A DNA stretch of 64,000 nt from Dyella lipolytica (GTDB lineage: Bacteria > Pseudomonadota > Gammaproteobacteria > Xanthomonadales > Rhodanobacteraceae). The stretch's first letter is position 1. Each line of letters begins with the position of its first letter. The notes under the pieces are model-generated. The model was not told the DNA's origin and ran no database searches. It saw only the letters and a program-made list of their open reading frames with translations. A program made the translations under genes and the position numbers. Positions 56,736 through 64,000 of this stretch are shown in pieces. The stretch spans positions 1,548,328-1,612,327 of the forward strand of contig NZ_BSNQ01000003.1 in NCBI RefSeq assembly GCF_030160075.1, read 5' to 3'.

Positions 56736-58547
56736 ATGTCATTTCCGCGCGACAGCACCCGTCAGACCAGCCTGCTTGATAGGGCGAAGGACGGGCTGCA
56801 TGCCCTCTTCCAGCCGGTAGTGCGGCTGGACACGATGGAAGTGGTTGCGCACGAAGGTCTAACGCGCGCGGCCGCCGATCTCGGCGGTATCAGCACACCG
56901 GAACTGCTGAATCTTGCGCGCGTCGAGGGACGTCTAGGTGAATTTGAATTGGCGGCTGCGCGGACTGTGTGCAGCGCGTTCATGGCGCAACAGGCGCGCG
57001 GCCGATTGCTGGTCAATCTGAGCGCGCAGGCTTTCATGCAAGAGTCGATCAAACCCGACGAACTGCTCGCTGCGCTCGGTGCTGGTGGTATGGACCTCAG
57101 CCGCATCACCATCGAACTCACCGAACGGGATATCGTCGAGGAGCCTGCTCATCTTGCCCATGCATTGGGTTATCTGCGTGCTCACGGCGTGCGCCTCGCG
57201 CTGGATGATTTTGGCAACGGCCACTCCAATTTTGAGATGTGGAACGAGATCCACCCGGAAGTGGTGAAGATCGACCGTTACCTGATTCATGGGTTAGCCA
57301 AGAGCGCGGGGCGCCTGGCCATCGTGCGGGCACTCTGCCAGGTTGCCGAAACGCTGGGGGCCGACCTGGTCGGCGAGGGCGTGGAAGACGCGGATGACCT
57401 ACGCATGCTGCGCGAACTCGGGATTTCCTATGCGCAAGGATTTTTGCTCGGCCATCCGGCGCCGCAAGTGAGCGACACGATCAGCGAGACGGTGCTTGCA
57501 ACGCTGAACCAGCCTGTCGTGTCGGTACCACCTCGCCTGCGCGGGCCCGTCACGCAACGGCCGATGCATTTGTGCCATCTGGTCATCGAGGCCCCGTCGC
57601 TGACTCCGCAGCAAACCAATCACGATGTGATAACCCTCTTCGCTCGCCTGCCCGAGTTGCATGCGCTTGCGGTAGTCGAAGACGATCACCCGATCGGCAT
57701 CATCAATCGACGCATTTTCAGCGAACGCATGGCCCAACCGTATACGCGCGAACTCTACGGCCGTAAAAGCTGCACTGCGTTCATGCACGAAGCGCCCTTG
57801 TTATGCGATGTTCTGCAGTCGCTGGAAAGCATGGCCGATATTCTTCGCGGAGAGGACCAACGTTATCTCAGCGATGGTTTCGTGATTACGCGCGAAGGAC
57901 ACTATCTCGGCTTGGGTACCGGCGAATCGTTGGTGCGGCGCGTGACCGAATTGCGCATCGAGGCGGCGCGTTACGCAAACCCGCTCACTTTCCTACCCGG
58001 CAATATTCCGGTGACCGAACACGTGGCACGGCTATTACGCGCCGAGCTGCCGTTCACGGTGGCCTATGTAGATCTCAATCACTTCAAGCCGTTCAACGAC
58101 CAATACGGTTATTTTCGCGGCGATGAGATGATCCGCTTGCTGGCCGGTATCCTCACCGCGCAGGTCAACCCGCGTTGCGATTTCGTAGGCCATATCGGCG
58201 GCGACGATTTTTTGCTGGTGTTCCAGAGCGACGACTGGGAAATCCGCTGCCGCCAAATGGTGGCATTGTTCAATCAGCGTGCGCCCAGCCTGTTCGCCGC
58301 CGAAGACATTGCTCGCCAAGGCACCGTCGGCGAGGATCGACACGGCAATACGCAGTTCTTTCCGCTGACTACCGTAGCGATTGGAGCAGTGCGCGTCTTG
58401 CCGCCGTTTCCCGGCCACCCCGAAACACTGGCAACACTGGCCGCACGCGCTAAACGCCATGCCAAACGCGCGCAGGTTGGGTTTTATCTACTATCCGGCG
58501 AAACGCCCTGGCCGGCACAGGCCGACGCTTTACCGTCGATGGCCTGA
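56736..58547 (+). CDS. EAL-CBS-GGDEF protein, c-di-GMP phosphodiesterase
   Basis: 603 residues in the order EAL, CBS pair, GGDEF. The EAL domain keeps its catalytic set: EGLTR (ExLxR), VNLSAQ, IELTER, LDDFGNG, VVKIDR, EGVED and AQGF, so cyclic di-GMP hydrolysis is likely. The C-terminal domain has GGDDF instead of GGDEF and no RxxD inhibitory site, so synthesis is doubtful; it may bind GTP to tune the EAL domain. The CBS pair (~250-390) may sense adenine nucleotides. It lies 7 bp after the chemoreceptor, probably translationally coupled. Confidence 0.9.
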   Translation: MSFPRDSTRQTSLLDRAKDGLHALFQPVVRLDTMEVVAHEGLTRAAADLGGISTPELLNLARVEGRLGEFELAAARTVCSAFMAQQARGRLLVNLSAQAFMQESIKPDELLAALGAGGMDLSRITIELTERDIVEEPAHLAHALGYLRAHGVRLALDDFGNGHSNFEMWNEIHPEVVKIDRYLIHGLAKSAGRLAIVRALCQVAETLGADLVGEGVEDADDLRMLRELGISYAQGFLLGHPAPQVSDTISETVLATLNQPVVSVPPRLRGPVTQRPMHLCHLVIEAPSLTPQQTNHDVITLFARLPELHALAVVEDDHPIGIINRRIFSERMAQPYTRELYGRKSCTAFMHEAPLLCDVLQSLESMADILRGEDQRYLSDGFVITREGHYLGLGTGESLVRRVTELRIEAARYANPLTFLPGNIPVTEHVARLLRAELPFTVAYVDLNHFKPFNDQYGYFRGDEMIRLLAGILTAQVNPRCDFVGHIGGDDFLLVFQSDDWEIRCRQMVALFNQRAPSLFAAEDIARQGTVGEDRHGNTQFFPLTTVAIGAVRVLPPFPGHPETLATLAARAKRHAKRAQVGFYLLSGETPWPAQADALPSMA

Positions 58548-58554
58548 AACAGGC

Positions 58555-58929
58555 TCAGCGCACGTGCAACCAATGCACATAAACACCGTTCTGCCGATCT
58601 TCCTCTCGAAACCCCGCGCGACCTTCCGCCGCTACGCCCCACACCGTGCGCACGCCATCGCCATAAAGCCTATCCACACGCACGTGCTCGCCTTGCGGAA
58701 TGGAAAAGCGGGTCTCCAGCACCATGACCTGATCGCTTTCCCATACCAGCACGGCTGAACGCCCTGCGTTGGCGCCCCATCCAATGTGGATATGCACTTC
58801 CTGTGGTGCGTGCGCACCGCGATTGTCGAGCTTCCAGGTGTCAGTCTTGCGCAGCAGCGACTCCAGATGCGGATCGTTCCAATTCACCTGGTTATTCGAC
58901 AGCTTCGAGTGGGGCTTGTAGTGGCTCAT
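58555..58929 (-). CDS. Conserved-looking small protein, unknown function
   Basis: 124 residues with no signal peptide. It starts MSHYKPHSKLSNNQVNWNDP and contains HIHIGWGANAGRSAVLVWESDQ and VRVDRLYGDGVRTVWG; the alternation suggests a small beta-barrel-like domain. No family recognised. It is convergent with the EAL/GGDEF gene (7 bp apart). Confidence 0.6.
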   Translation of the reverse strand: MSHYKPHSKLSNNQVNWNDPHLESLLRKTDTWKLDNRGAHAPQEVHIHIGWGANAGRSAVLVWESDQVMVLETRFSIPQGEHVRVDRLYGDGVRTVWGVAAEGRAGFREEDRQNGVYVHWLHVR

Positions 58930-58989
58930 CCGGCTTACATCCAGTCAGGTCGACGCAATTCGACGTCATCACTCGCACACAACGCCACC

Positions 58990-59093
58990 GTGCGATCCCT
59001 GTCACCCGGCACGGACTAGACCGTGCCGGCTCTTCGAGCCGCCTTGCCTCGTTCAGGTCGAGGGACTTGGGCGAGGCAAGGTCGAACTTTTTT
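58990..59093 (+). ncRNA. Candidate small RNA with three hairpins
   Basis: Consecutive hairpins on the plus strand: CCGGCACGG/CCGTGCCGG (59006-59029), a small GGCTC/GAGCC, and a long terminator TTCGA-bulge-CCTTGCCTCG / CGAGGCAAGG-TCGAA ending in T6 (59033-59093). No gene on this strand precedes the terminator within the gap. The 5' end and promoter are not defined. The rest of 58930-59412 shows only weak short frames. Confidence 0.4.
59033..59093 (+). terminator. Strong intrinsic terminator in an intergenic region
   Basis: A 10-bp stem extended by 5 bp across a 4-nt bulge, then T6 (59088-59093). It faces rightward, although the nearest upstream gene is on the other strand. Confidence 0.7.
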
Positions 59094-59412
59094 GTTGGAT
59101 GGTTAGCGCGCTTAAGCGTTCTATCGGCACGGAACGACCGTCCTTTAGTACGAATCTGCCGCCTGTGGCCGGATGGCACTATCGGACATGCAACCCATAC
59201 CCCTTGAACACTTTGATCGTTCAGCCAGTCGCTCTTTGTTACAAAGCTACGCCGCAGTGCACAAAATGCGCGTCTGTTTCCGCCGTTTTTTGTTCGCCTG
59301 GATGCCCAGAACGGCACTGCGGCTGAATGCCGCACTGCACGCTGCTCTCCTGAATCGTCCGCGCTAAGGTCGTTAAACGTCCAAAAGCAGCGTTCACAGC
59401 TCGGGGGAGTTG

Positions 59413-60087
59413 ATGGCGAAGCACGGAACTCATCGCATCGAACGATACGTATCGGTGCATTGGCCCGCCGGCCTCTTGCTCGGCGCGAGCGCCTACGTTG
59501 GCGTTCGGTACGGTATGGGTGCGCAAAGCGGCGTGCAGATGCTGCTGACGTGGCTAATACTCGGTGCCTGTTGGGGTGGCGCGTTAATCTCCTGCCTCGG
59601 TTACCGCCAACGTGCACGGCGGATGGTGATCCGCGACGAGCTGAACGGGTTGCGCGGTATGCATTGGCGCACTTTCGAAAACCAGGTGGTCCAGGCTTTT
59701 CGTTACCGCGGTTATGCGGTCGAACACGCCGGCCACGCCGATATCGATAACGGCCTGGACCTGATCGTTCACAAGCACGGTTTGACGACGCTCGTTCAAT
59801 GCCGGCACTGGCACAACCAGCATGTCGACGTGAAAGACGTGCGCGAGATGCATAGCCTGATGAAATATCACCGCGCTTCCGCTGTGAAAATCATCGCCTG
59901 CGGTGATTACACCGCTGAGGCGTGGAAGTTCGTCGCCGGCAAGCCCTTCGAACTGATCTACGGCGAAACGCTGTTGGCCATGTTGCGCGATGCGCAGTCG
60001 CCGCTCGATGCGTGCGTGGTTCCTTTCAGGGCGCCGGCTTCTCCGCCGCCCATGCATCACCGCCCGCGAACGGCGGCGCATCCCTAG
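59413..60087 (+). CDS. Membrane-tethered Mrr-like restriction endonuclease domain protein
   Basis: 224 residues. Two hydrophobic segments (~17-40 and ~43-63) precede a PD-(D/E)xK-type Mrr domain: GMHWRTFENQVVQAFRYRGY, DIDNGLDLIVHKHG and LVQCRHW. Active Mrr domains read QxK at the last motif; here the Lys is Arg (QCR), so cleavage may be lost. GGGGGAG precedes the ATG. No modification methyltransferase is nearby, so a classical restriction system is unlikely. Confidence 0.75.
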   Translation: MAKHGTHRIERYVSVHWPAGLLLGASAYVGVRYGMGAQSGVQMLLTWLILGACWGGALISCLGYRQRARRMVIRDELNGLRGMHWRTFENQVVQAFRYRGYAVEHAGHADIDNGLDLIVHKHGLTTLVQCRHWHNQHVDVKDVREMHSLMKYHRASAVKIIACGDYTAEAWKFVAGKPFELIYGETLLAMLRDAQSPLDACVVPFRAPASPPPMHHRPRTAAHP

Positions 60088-60088
60088 T

Positions 60089-60121
60089 AAAAAAAAGCCG
60101 CGCAAAAGCGCGGCTTTTTTT
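60089..60121. terminator. Bidirectional terminator
   Basis: AAAAAAAAGCCGCGC / GCGCGGCTTTTTTTT stem-loop between two convergent genes, with T-runs on both strands. Confidence 0.92.
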
Positions 60122-61386
60122 CAGTGCATCTCCGTCCGCGATCTGGGCAGCAGCGCCAGCAAACTCAGCACGGCGGCGGCCGACAGGTAATACCCCACGT
60201 AGGCCAACCCATAATTCTTCGCCAGCCACGTGGCTAGGTACGGCGCCAACGACGCACCGAAGATGCCGGCCATATTGAAGGCCAGTGAAGCACCGGTGTA
60301 GCGCACAGCCGTGGGAAACATTTGCGCCAATATCGTGCCAAGCGGCCCATAGGTAATACCTACGACGCACATGCCCAGCACCATGAACAACATGCCGCTG
60401 TGCGCCAACAGCGGCGCGTACGCGATACCGAACGCAAAGATCAGCAACGTGGCGAGAATCATCGCAAACCGATTGCCGCGGCGATCCGCCAGCCATGCGG
60501 AAAATGGAATGAACGCTGCGAAGAACAGCACGCCGACCATCTGCACGATCAAAAACGATTCGCGCGAATAACCCAGCTTGGACGTCGCCCAACTCAACGC
60601 GAATACCGTCATCAGGTAAAAGATCACGAACGTAGCTAGCGCCGCGAAGGTTCCTGCGATCAAGGCACGCGTATGGTGGGCAAGCACACTGAGCATCGGC
60701 ACCGCGACCCGCTCTTGCTGCGCCATGGCCCGCGCAAATGCAGGTGTTTCCGTCAGTCGCAAGCGCATCCACAAACCGACGACGACCAGCACCGAGCTGG
60801 CCAGGAATGGAATGCGCCATCCCCAGGCGAAAAACACGGCGTCGCCCATGCTTTGCGTCAGCCATAGAAACATGCCCGTCGCGAACAGAAAACCGATCGG
60901 CGCCCCCAGCTGAGGAAACATGCCGTACCAAGCTCGCTTGTTTGCCGGTGCATTTTCGGTCGCCAGCAACACCGCACCGCCCCATTCGCCACCGAGACCC
61001 AGGCCCTGTCCCAGTCGACACAGCGCCAACAACAGCGGCGCCAGCACACCGATATGCGCGTAGGTGGGAAGCAGGCCGATGGTGACCGTAGACAACCCCA
61101 TCGTAAGCAGCGCCGCTACGAGGGTTGCCTTGCGTCCGATTCGATCGCCGAAATGCCCAAACACGGCCGAACCGATCGGTCGCGCGATAAACGCCAGCGC
61201 GAAAGTCGCGAACGACTGCAGCGTCGCCGACGCCGGATCGCCGGCCGGAAAGAACAGCTTAGGAAAGACCAGTACCGCCGCGGTGGCGTAGATGTAGAAA
61301 TCGAAGAACTCGATCGTCGTACCGATCAGACTGGCAAATAGTACTCGTCCCGGCGAATTAGCCGGTGTGGTTACTTCATCCCGCAT
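60121..61386 (-). CDS. MFS transporter, metabolite:H+ symporter (MHS) family
   Basis: 421 residues with 12 hydrophobic segments. SLIGTTIEFFDFYIYATAA, RPIGSAVFGHFGDRIGRKATL and GLGLGGEWGGAVLLATENAP mark the MHS branch (ShiA, ProP, KgtP, CitA). It is a proton symporter for an organic acid or osmolyte; the substrate is not predictable. Its stop directly abuts the shared terminator. Confidence 0.9.
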   Translation of the reverse strand: MRDEVTTPANSPGRVLFASLIGTTIEFFDFYIYATAAVLVFPKLFFPAGDPASATLQSFATFALAFIARPIGSAVFGHFGDRIGRKATLVAALLTMGLSTVTIGLLPTYAHIGVLAPLLLALCRLGQGLGLGGEWGGAVLLATENAPANKRAWYGMFPQLGAPIGFLFATGMFLWLTQSMGDAVFFAWGWRIPFLASSVLVVVGLWMRLRLTETPAFARAMAQQERVAVPMLSVLAHHTRALIAGTFAALATFVIFYLMTVFALSWATSKLGYSRESFLIVQMVGVLFFAAFIPFSAWLADRRGNRFAMILATLLIFAFGIAYAPLLAHSGMLFMVLGMCVVGITYGPLGTILAQMFPTAVRYTGASLAFNMAGIFGASLAPYLATWLAKNYGLAYVGYYLSAAAVLSLLALLPRSRTEMH

Positions 61387-61458
61387 GTCAAAGCCTTACC
61401 GACGTAGGTGCACCGATTCTGCCAGATGCCATGACCGTACGTCGCAGTCTTTTATCGC

Positions 61459-62745
61459 TCATGCGTGCATGGCACCGCCGCCATTGAGCAGCGCTGCCTG
61501 TTGCGACTGCAGAAAGCGGCGCAATGCCGGATCGCCCGTAAGACCGACTGCAATCTCATAAGCGTGATGAGCCTCGCCAAGATTCCCGACACGTGCGAAC
61601 AATGCCGCACGTGCGGCCCAATACGGCTGATACTCCGCAAGCCGTTTGTCGATCGATAAAGCCTCGACGATATGGAGCGCAGCGCGAGGCCCATCCACCT
61701 CCGCAATAGCCAGCGCACGATTGAGCGCAACAACGGGCGAACCCGTTAAGGTCAATAGCGCATCGTAGAGCTGTACTTCTGGCGTCCAGTCGGTACGGCC
61801 GGAACGCCGACGTTCGACATGCGCCGATTGCAAGGCCGCTTCGAGCTGATAACGACCGATACGGCCAAACGTACTAGCGCGACGCAATAGCGCTTCGGCG
61901 TCATCGATCATGGACGCATCCCATAGGGAAATATCCTGCTCGGCCAACGGCACGTAATCGCCTTGAGCATCGCGGCGCGCCCGCCGCCGTGCCTCCGCAT
62001 ACAACATGCCGGCGAGCAGGCCGAGCGCTTCCGGCTCCTGCGGCAGCAGCTCCGCCAGCAATCGGGCGAGGAATAGCGCTTCGTCGGCGAGATCGCGACG
62101 GAGAAGGTCCGCATCGTTCGGATCGCTCCACCCTTGCGCGAAAGTGGTGTAAACGGCATCGAGCACACCGTCGAGCCGCTCCGTCAGTTCATCGAGATCA
62201 GGTATGACGAAGGGGATGCCAGCTTCGCGGATTTTCTGTTTCGCACGCCCCAGACGCTTGCTCATCGCATCGGGCGAGGCAAGAAACGCGGAGGCGATGG
62301 TCTTTGCATCGAGGCCAAGCACGGTCTGCAGCATCAGAGGTGCTCGAATATTCGTATCGATCGCCGGATGCGCGCAGGCAAAAAGCAGGGCGAGGCGCCG
62401 GTCGGGAATCGCCGCATCGTCGGCTGCATCCGCCCACGTGGCGTGTTGATCCAGCATCGCTCGCAACTGCTGCGCTGCCGCGTCTCCACTACGACGACGG
62501 CGCACTCCGTCAATGCCTTTCCGGCGCGCAACAGTCATCAGCCACGCCTCCGGATTGTCCGGGCATCCGTTCACGGGCCAATCCGAGAGTGCGGCAGCGA
62601 ATGCCTCCGACAACGCGTCCTCAGCCGCCGACACGTCATGCATGTCGGCGGCCAGATACGCGACCAGCTTGCCGTAGCTGCGGCGCGCGACCGCATCCGC
62701 AGCGAGGCACGCCTGGGTCTTGCCAGTCACCCTGCGTAACTCCAC
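61459..62745 (-). CDS. ECF42-type RNA polymerase sigma factor with C-terminal DUF6596/TPR-like domain
   Basis: 428 residues. Region 2 (DMHDVSAAEDALSEAFAAAL, NPEAWLMTVARRKGIDGVRR) and region 4 (TIASAFLASPDAMSKRLGRAKQKIR) are present. A long helical extension (~200-428) contains AVYTTFAQGWSD and ALNRALAIAEVDGPRAALHIVEAL, typical of the ECF42 group that lacks an anti-sigma factor. It overlaps the upstream YCII gene: ATG 62745 lies inside it, and a GTG at 62730 forms a GTGA junction with its stop. Confidence 0.88.
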   Translation of the reverse strand: MELRRVTGKTQACLAADAVARRSYGKLVAYLAADMHDVSAAEDALSEAFAAALSDWPVNGCPDNPEAWLMTVARRKGIDGVRRRRSGDAAAQQLRAMLDQHATWADAADDAAIPDRRLALLFACAHPAIDTNIRAPLMLQTVLGLDAKTIASAFLASPDAMSKRLGRAKQKIREAGIPFVIPDLDELTERLDGVLDAVYTTFAQGWSDPNDADLLRRDLADEALFLARLLAELLPQEPEALGLLAGMLYAEARRRARRDAQGDYVPLAEQDISLWDASMIDDAEALLRRASTFGRIGRYQLEAALQSAHVERRRSGRTDWTPEVQLYDALLTLTGSPVVALNRALAIAEVDGPRAALHIVEALSIDKRLAEYQPYWAARAALFARVGNLGEAHHAYEIAVGLTGDPALRRFLQSQQAALLNGGGAMHA

Positions 62746-63080
62746 ACCGGGCGCACTTCAATCGTGCCATGGCTACTACCGGGGCAGCGTGCAGCCCAGC
62801 CAAGCGCCGCATCCAGGTCGGGCGCCTCGATCAGGTAATAGCCGCCCAGTTGCTCCTTGGAATCCACATAAGGGCCGTCCAGCACCTGCGACTTGCCGTC
62901 GACCAGGCGTACCGTGGTGGCGGTATTCGTACCTTGGAGACGGTTGGAGCCTACCCACACGCCGGCCGCTTTCAAGGCCTCCGTGTAGGCGCCGTACGCG
63001 GCAACGCCGCGCTCCTGATCGGCCTTCGACATGCGGGCCCAGCCGCCTTCTTCCGCATAGAGCATGAGTAGGTATTGCAT
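62727..63080 (-). CDS. YCII-related (DGPF) protein
   Basis: 117 residues from MQYLLMLYAEEGGW. DGPYVDSKEQLGGYYLIEAP is the conserved DGPF block and GTIEVRPV the C-terminal strand. Family members fold like YciI with a His-Asp pair. They are almost always adjacent to ECF42 sigma genes, as here, and may be partners or sensors. GGAG lies 7 nt before the ATG. The frame extends upstream to 63953 only as a shadow of the SRPBCC gene. Confidence 0.9.
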   Translation of the reverse strand: MQYLLMLYAEEGGWARMSKADQERGVAAYGAYTEALKAAGVWVGSNRLQGTNTATTVRLVDGKSQVLDGPYVDSKEQLGGYYLIEAPDLDAALGWAARCPGSSHGTIEVRPVWSYAG

Positions 63081-63208
63081 CGAGATTCTCCGTTGGATCG
63101 TGACGGGCACTATGCGCCGCCATTCCGATGACGCGCGAGCTATCGCGATTTGGACATCTATCCTATCGGGCGCTATCTCGCCCTGCCCAATGTCCGACGC
63201 GCCCATTG

Positions 63209-63226
63209 TGCAACTAAAAGGTTGCA
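63209..63226. promoter_or_regulatory. Operator 1 of the SRPBCC-ArsR operon
   Basis: TGCAAC-N6-GTTGCA, a perfect 6-bp inverted repeat of the size used by ArsR-family dimers. It covers the -35 region of the operon promoter. Confidence 0.6.
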
Positions 63227-63251
63227 TTAACGACGATGACCGATCTAATAT
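63222..63251 (+). promoter_or_regulatory. Promoter of the SRPBCC-ArsR operon
   Basis: TTGCAT (63222-63227) and TAATAT (63246-63251) with an 18-bp spacer. Transcription would begin only about a dozen bases before the SRPBCC start codon. Confidence 0.5.
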
Positions 63252-63268
63252 GCAACCAGGAGGTTGCC
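63251..63268. promoter_or_regulatory. Operator 2 of the SRPBCC-ArsR operon
   Basis: TGCAAC-N6-GTTGCC, a 5-of-6 inverted repeat with the same half-sites as operator 1 and exactly 42 bp (four helical turns) from it. It spans the start region and the AGGAGG ribosome site. Confidence 0.55.
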
Positions 63269-63269
63269 C

Positions 63270-63731
63270 ATGAACACAGCTACAGATCGCATCGAACGAC
63301 AGATCCATATCAAGGCGCCGCGCTCGAAAGTGTGGTGCGCATTGGCCGACGCCGAATCCTTCGGCGACTGGTTCGGCGTCGCGCTGAAAGGAAAGCGCTT
63401 TGTCGCTGGTGAGCCCGTCGAGGGAAACATCACCTATCCGGGCTACGAACACATCGTGTGGCAGGTCGTGATCGAACGCATCGAACCGGAACGCCTGCTT
63501 TCCTTCCGATGGCATCCGTATGCCATCGATCCCAGCCACGACTACTCTCAGGAACCCACCACCCTGGTGGTTTTCGAACTGGAAGAAACCCATGACGGCA
63601 CCCTGCTCCGCCTGGTGGAATCCGGCTTCGACGGTATTCCGCCGGGTCGCCGCCTCGATGCCTTCCGCATGAACAGCAGCGGCTGGGACGAACAGATGAA
63701 AAACATCGACGCCTATGTCGCCTCGCACTAG
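63270..63731 (+). CDS. SRPBCC/AHSA1 domain protein
   Basis: 153 residues. The START-like hydrophobic-pocket fold of the AHSA1 family is recognisable by IERQIHIKAPRSKVWCALAD, FGDWFGV and a C-terminal NSSGWDEQMKNIDAYV. Paired with an ArsR regulator, these proteins are thought to bind small ligands. AGGAGG precedes the ATG. The next gene starts 17 bp before its stop. Confidence 0.9.
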   Translation: MNTATDRIERQIHIKAPRSKVWCALADAESFGDWFGVALKGKRFVAGEPVEGNITYPGYEHIVWQVVIERIEPERLLSFRWHPYAIDPSHDYSQEPTTLVVFELEETHDGTLLRLVESGFDGIPPGRRLDAFRMNSSGWDEQMKNIDAYVASH

Positions 63732-64000
63732 CTCATCCGCCAAAGGCATGTGGCCGAAGAGCGTTGCGCTGCGAAAATCCGCGCCAATTTTTGCCGCGCT
63801 CGGTGACGAAACGCGTCTGCGACTGATCGCCCTGCTCTGCGCCGGCGGCGCATTGTCCATCTCCCAGCTCACCGCCGGTTCCGACATCACAAGACAGGCA
63901 GTGACAAAACACCTGCAAGTGCTCGCCGATGCCGGACTGGTATGCGACATCAAGCAAGGGCGCGAACGACTATGGGAATTCGAACCAACTCAGCTCGATG
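63715..64000 (+). CDS. ArsR family transcriptional regulator (3' end cut by window)
   Basis: 95 codons are visible. The winged helix begins at APIFAALGDETRLRLIALL; SISQLTAGSDITRQAVTKHL is the recognition helix region and GLVCDIKQGRERLWEF the wing. No metal-binding Cys pair like that of classical ArsR is seen, so it is more likely of the SdpR / AHSA1-paired subgroup. It overlaps the SRPBCC gene by 17 nt and probably represses the operon through the two upstream operators. Confidence 0.9.
   Translation, partial: MSPRTSSSAKGMWPKSVALRKSAPIFAALGDETRLRLIALLCAGGALSISQLTAGSDITRQAVTKHLQVLADAGLVCDIKQGRERLWEFEPTQLD

Noticed and set aside
59099-59367. Two small overlapping plus-strand frames before the Mrr-like gene
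   Set aside because: No ribosome sites, no recognisable domains, and odd composition; could be remnants but nothing supports coding.
62727-63953. Long minus-strand frame joined to the YCII protein
   Set aside because: The extension is antisense to the SRPBCC-ArsR operon and the YCII family start with its own ribosome site lies at 63080.
1-64000. Searched for phage, transposon, toxin-antitoxin, secretion or biosynthetic gene clusters
   Set aside because: No transposase, integrase, terminal repeats, polyketide/peptide synthetase or paired toxin-antitoxin genes are visible; the window is mostly ordinary chromosomal content.

Overview
The window is a GC-rich stretch of ordinary bacterial chromosome from a Gram-negative gammaproteobacterium. 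The outer-membrane phospholipase, lipoproteins, HtpX and YajQ point to a Gram-negative cell. The SelO, metNIQ, DAHP synthase, OPT transporter and secreted chitinases fit a Xanthomonadales-type genome, most likely Rhodanobacteraceae (Dyella, Luteibacter or Frateuria-like). That placement is an inference from gene content. I see no rRNA, tRNA, insertion sequence, prophage or CRISPR array.

Layout. 1-9.1 kb: htpX (cut by the window edge), gluQ, phaB, tcdA, a small c-type cytochrome, a membrane glycosyltransferase, and a leftward pirin / Old Yellow Enzyme / hydrolase cluster. 9.1-10 kb: two tandem cold-shock genes, each with its own terminator and a shared 5'-UTR element. 10-21.5 kb: lipoprotein, DNA glycosylase YcaQ, phospholipase A1, monooxygenase, SlyD, DacB, glutathione peroxidase, the methionine importer metNIQ, and pncB with a structured leader or small RNA in front. 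21.8-33.6 kb: cytochrome c fusion, peptidase, histone-like protein, rhomboid, PhzF/YaiI, YajQ, and a DAHP synthase gene preceded by an aromatic leader peptide and terminator. 33.7-40 kb: SelO, rsmC-rsuA, OPT transporter. 40-53 kb: secreted hydrolases, including three GH18 chitinases, two of which are tandem paralogs with length-variable Pro-Thr linkers. 53-64 kb: two MFS transporters, a chemoreceptor / c-di-GMP enzyme operon behind a sigma-28-like promoter, a membrane-tethered Mrr-like protein, an ECF42 sigma factor with its YCII partner, and an SRPBCC-ArsR operon with paired operators.

The strongest regulatory finding is the attenuator of the DAHP synthase gene at 32056-32193. Its 26-residue leader peptide has seven aromatic residues within a nine-residue stretch, its stop codon lies about 30 nt before an intrinsic terminator, and the synthase starts just downstream. 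Also notable are a C-rich, terminator-ended transcript candidate before pncB (21560-21694), two inverted repeats 42 bp apart bracketing the SRPBCC-ArsR promoter (63209-63268), and the cold-shock 5'-UTR element found at the same distance from both start codons. Reported protein functions come from motif and family recognition by eye, not from database searches.
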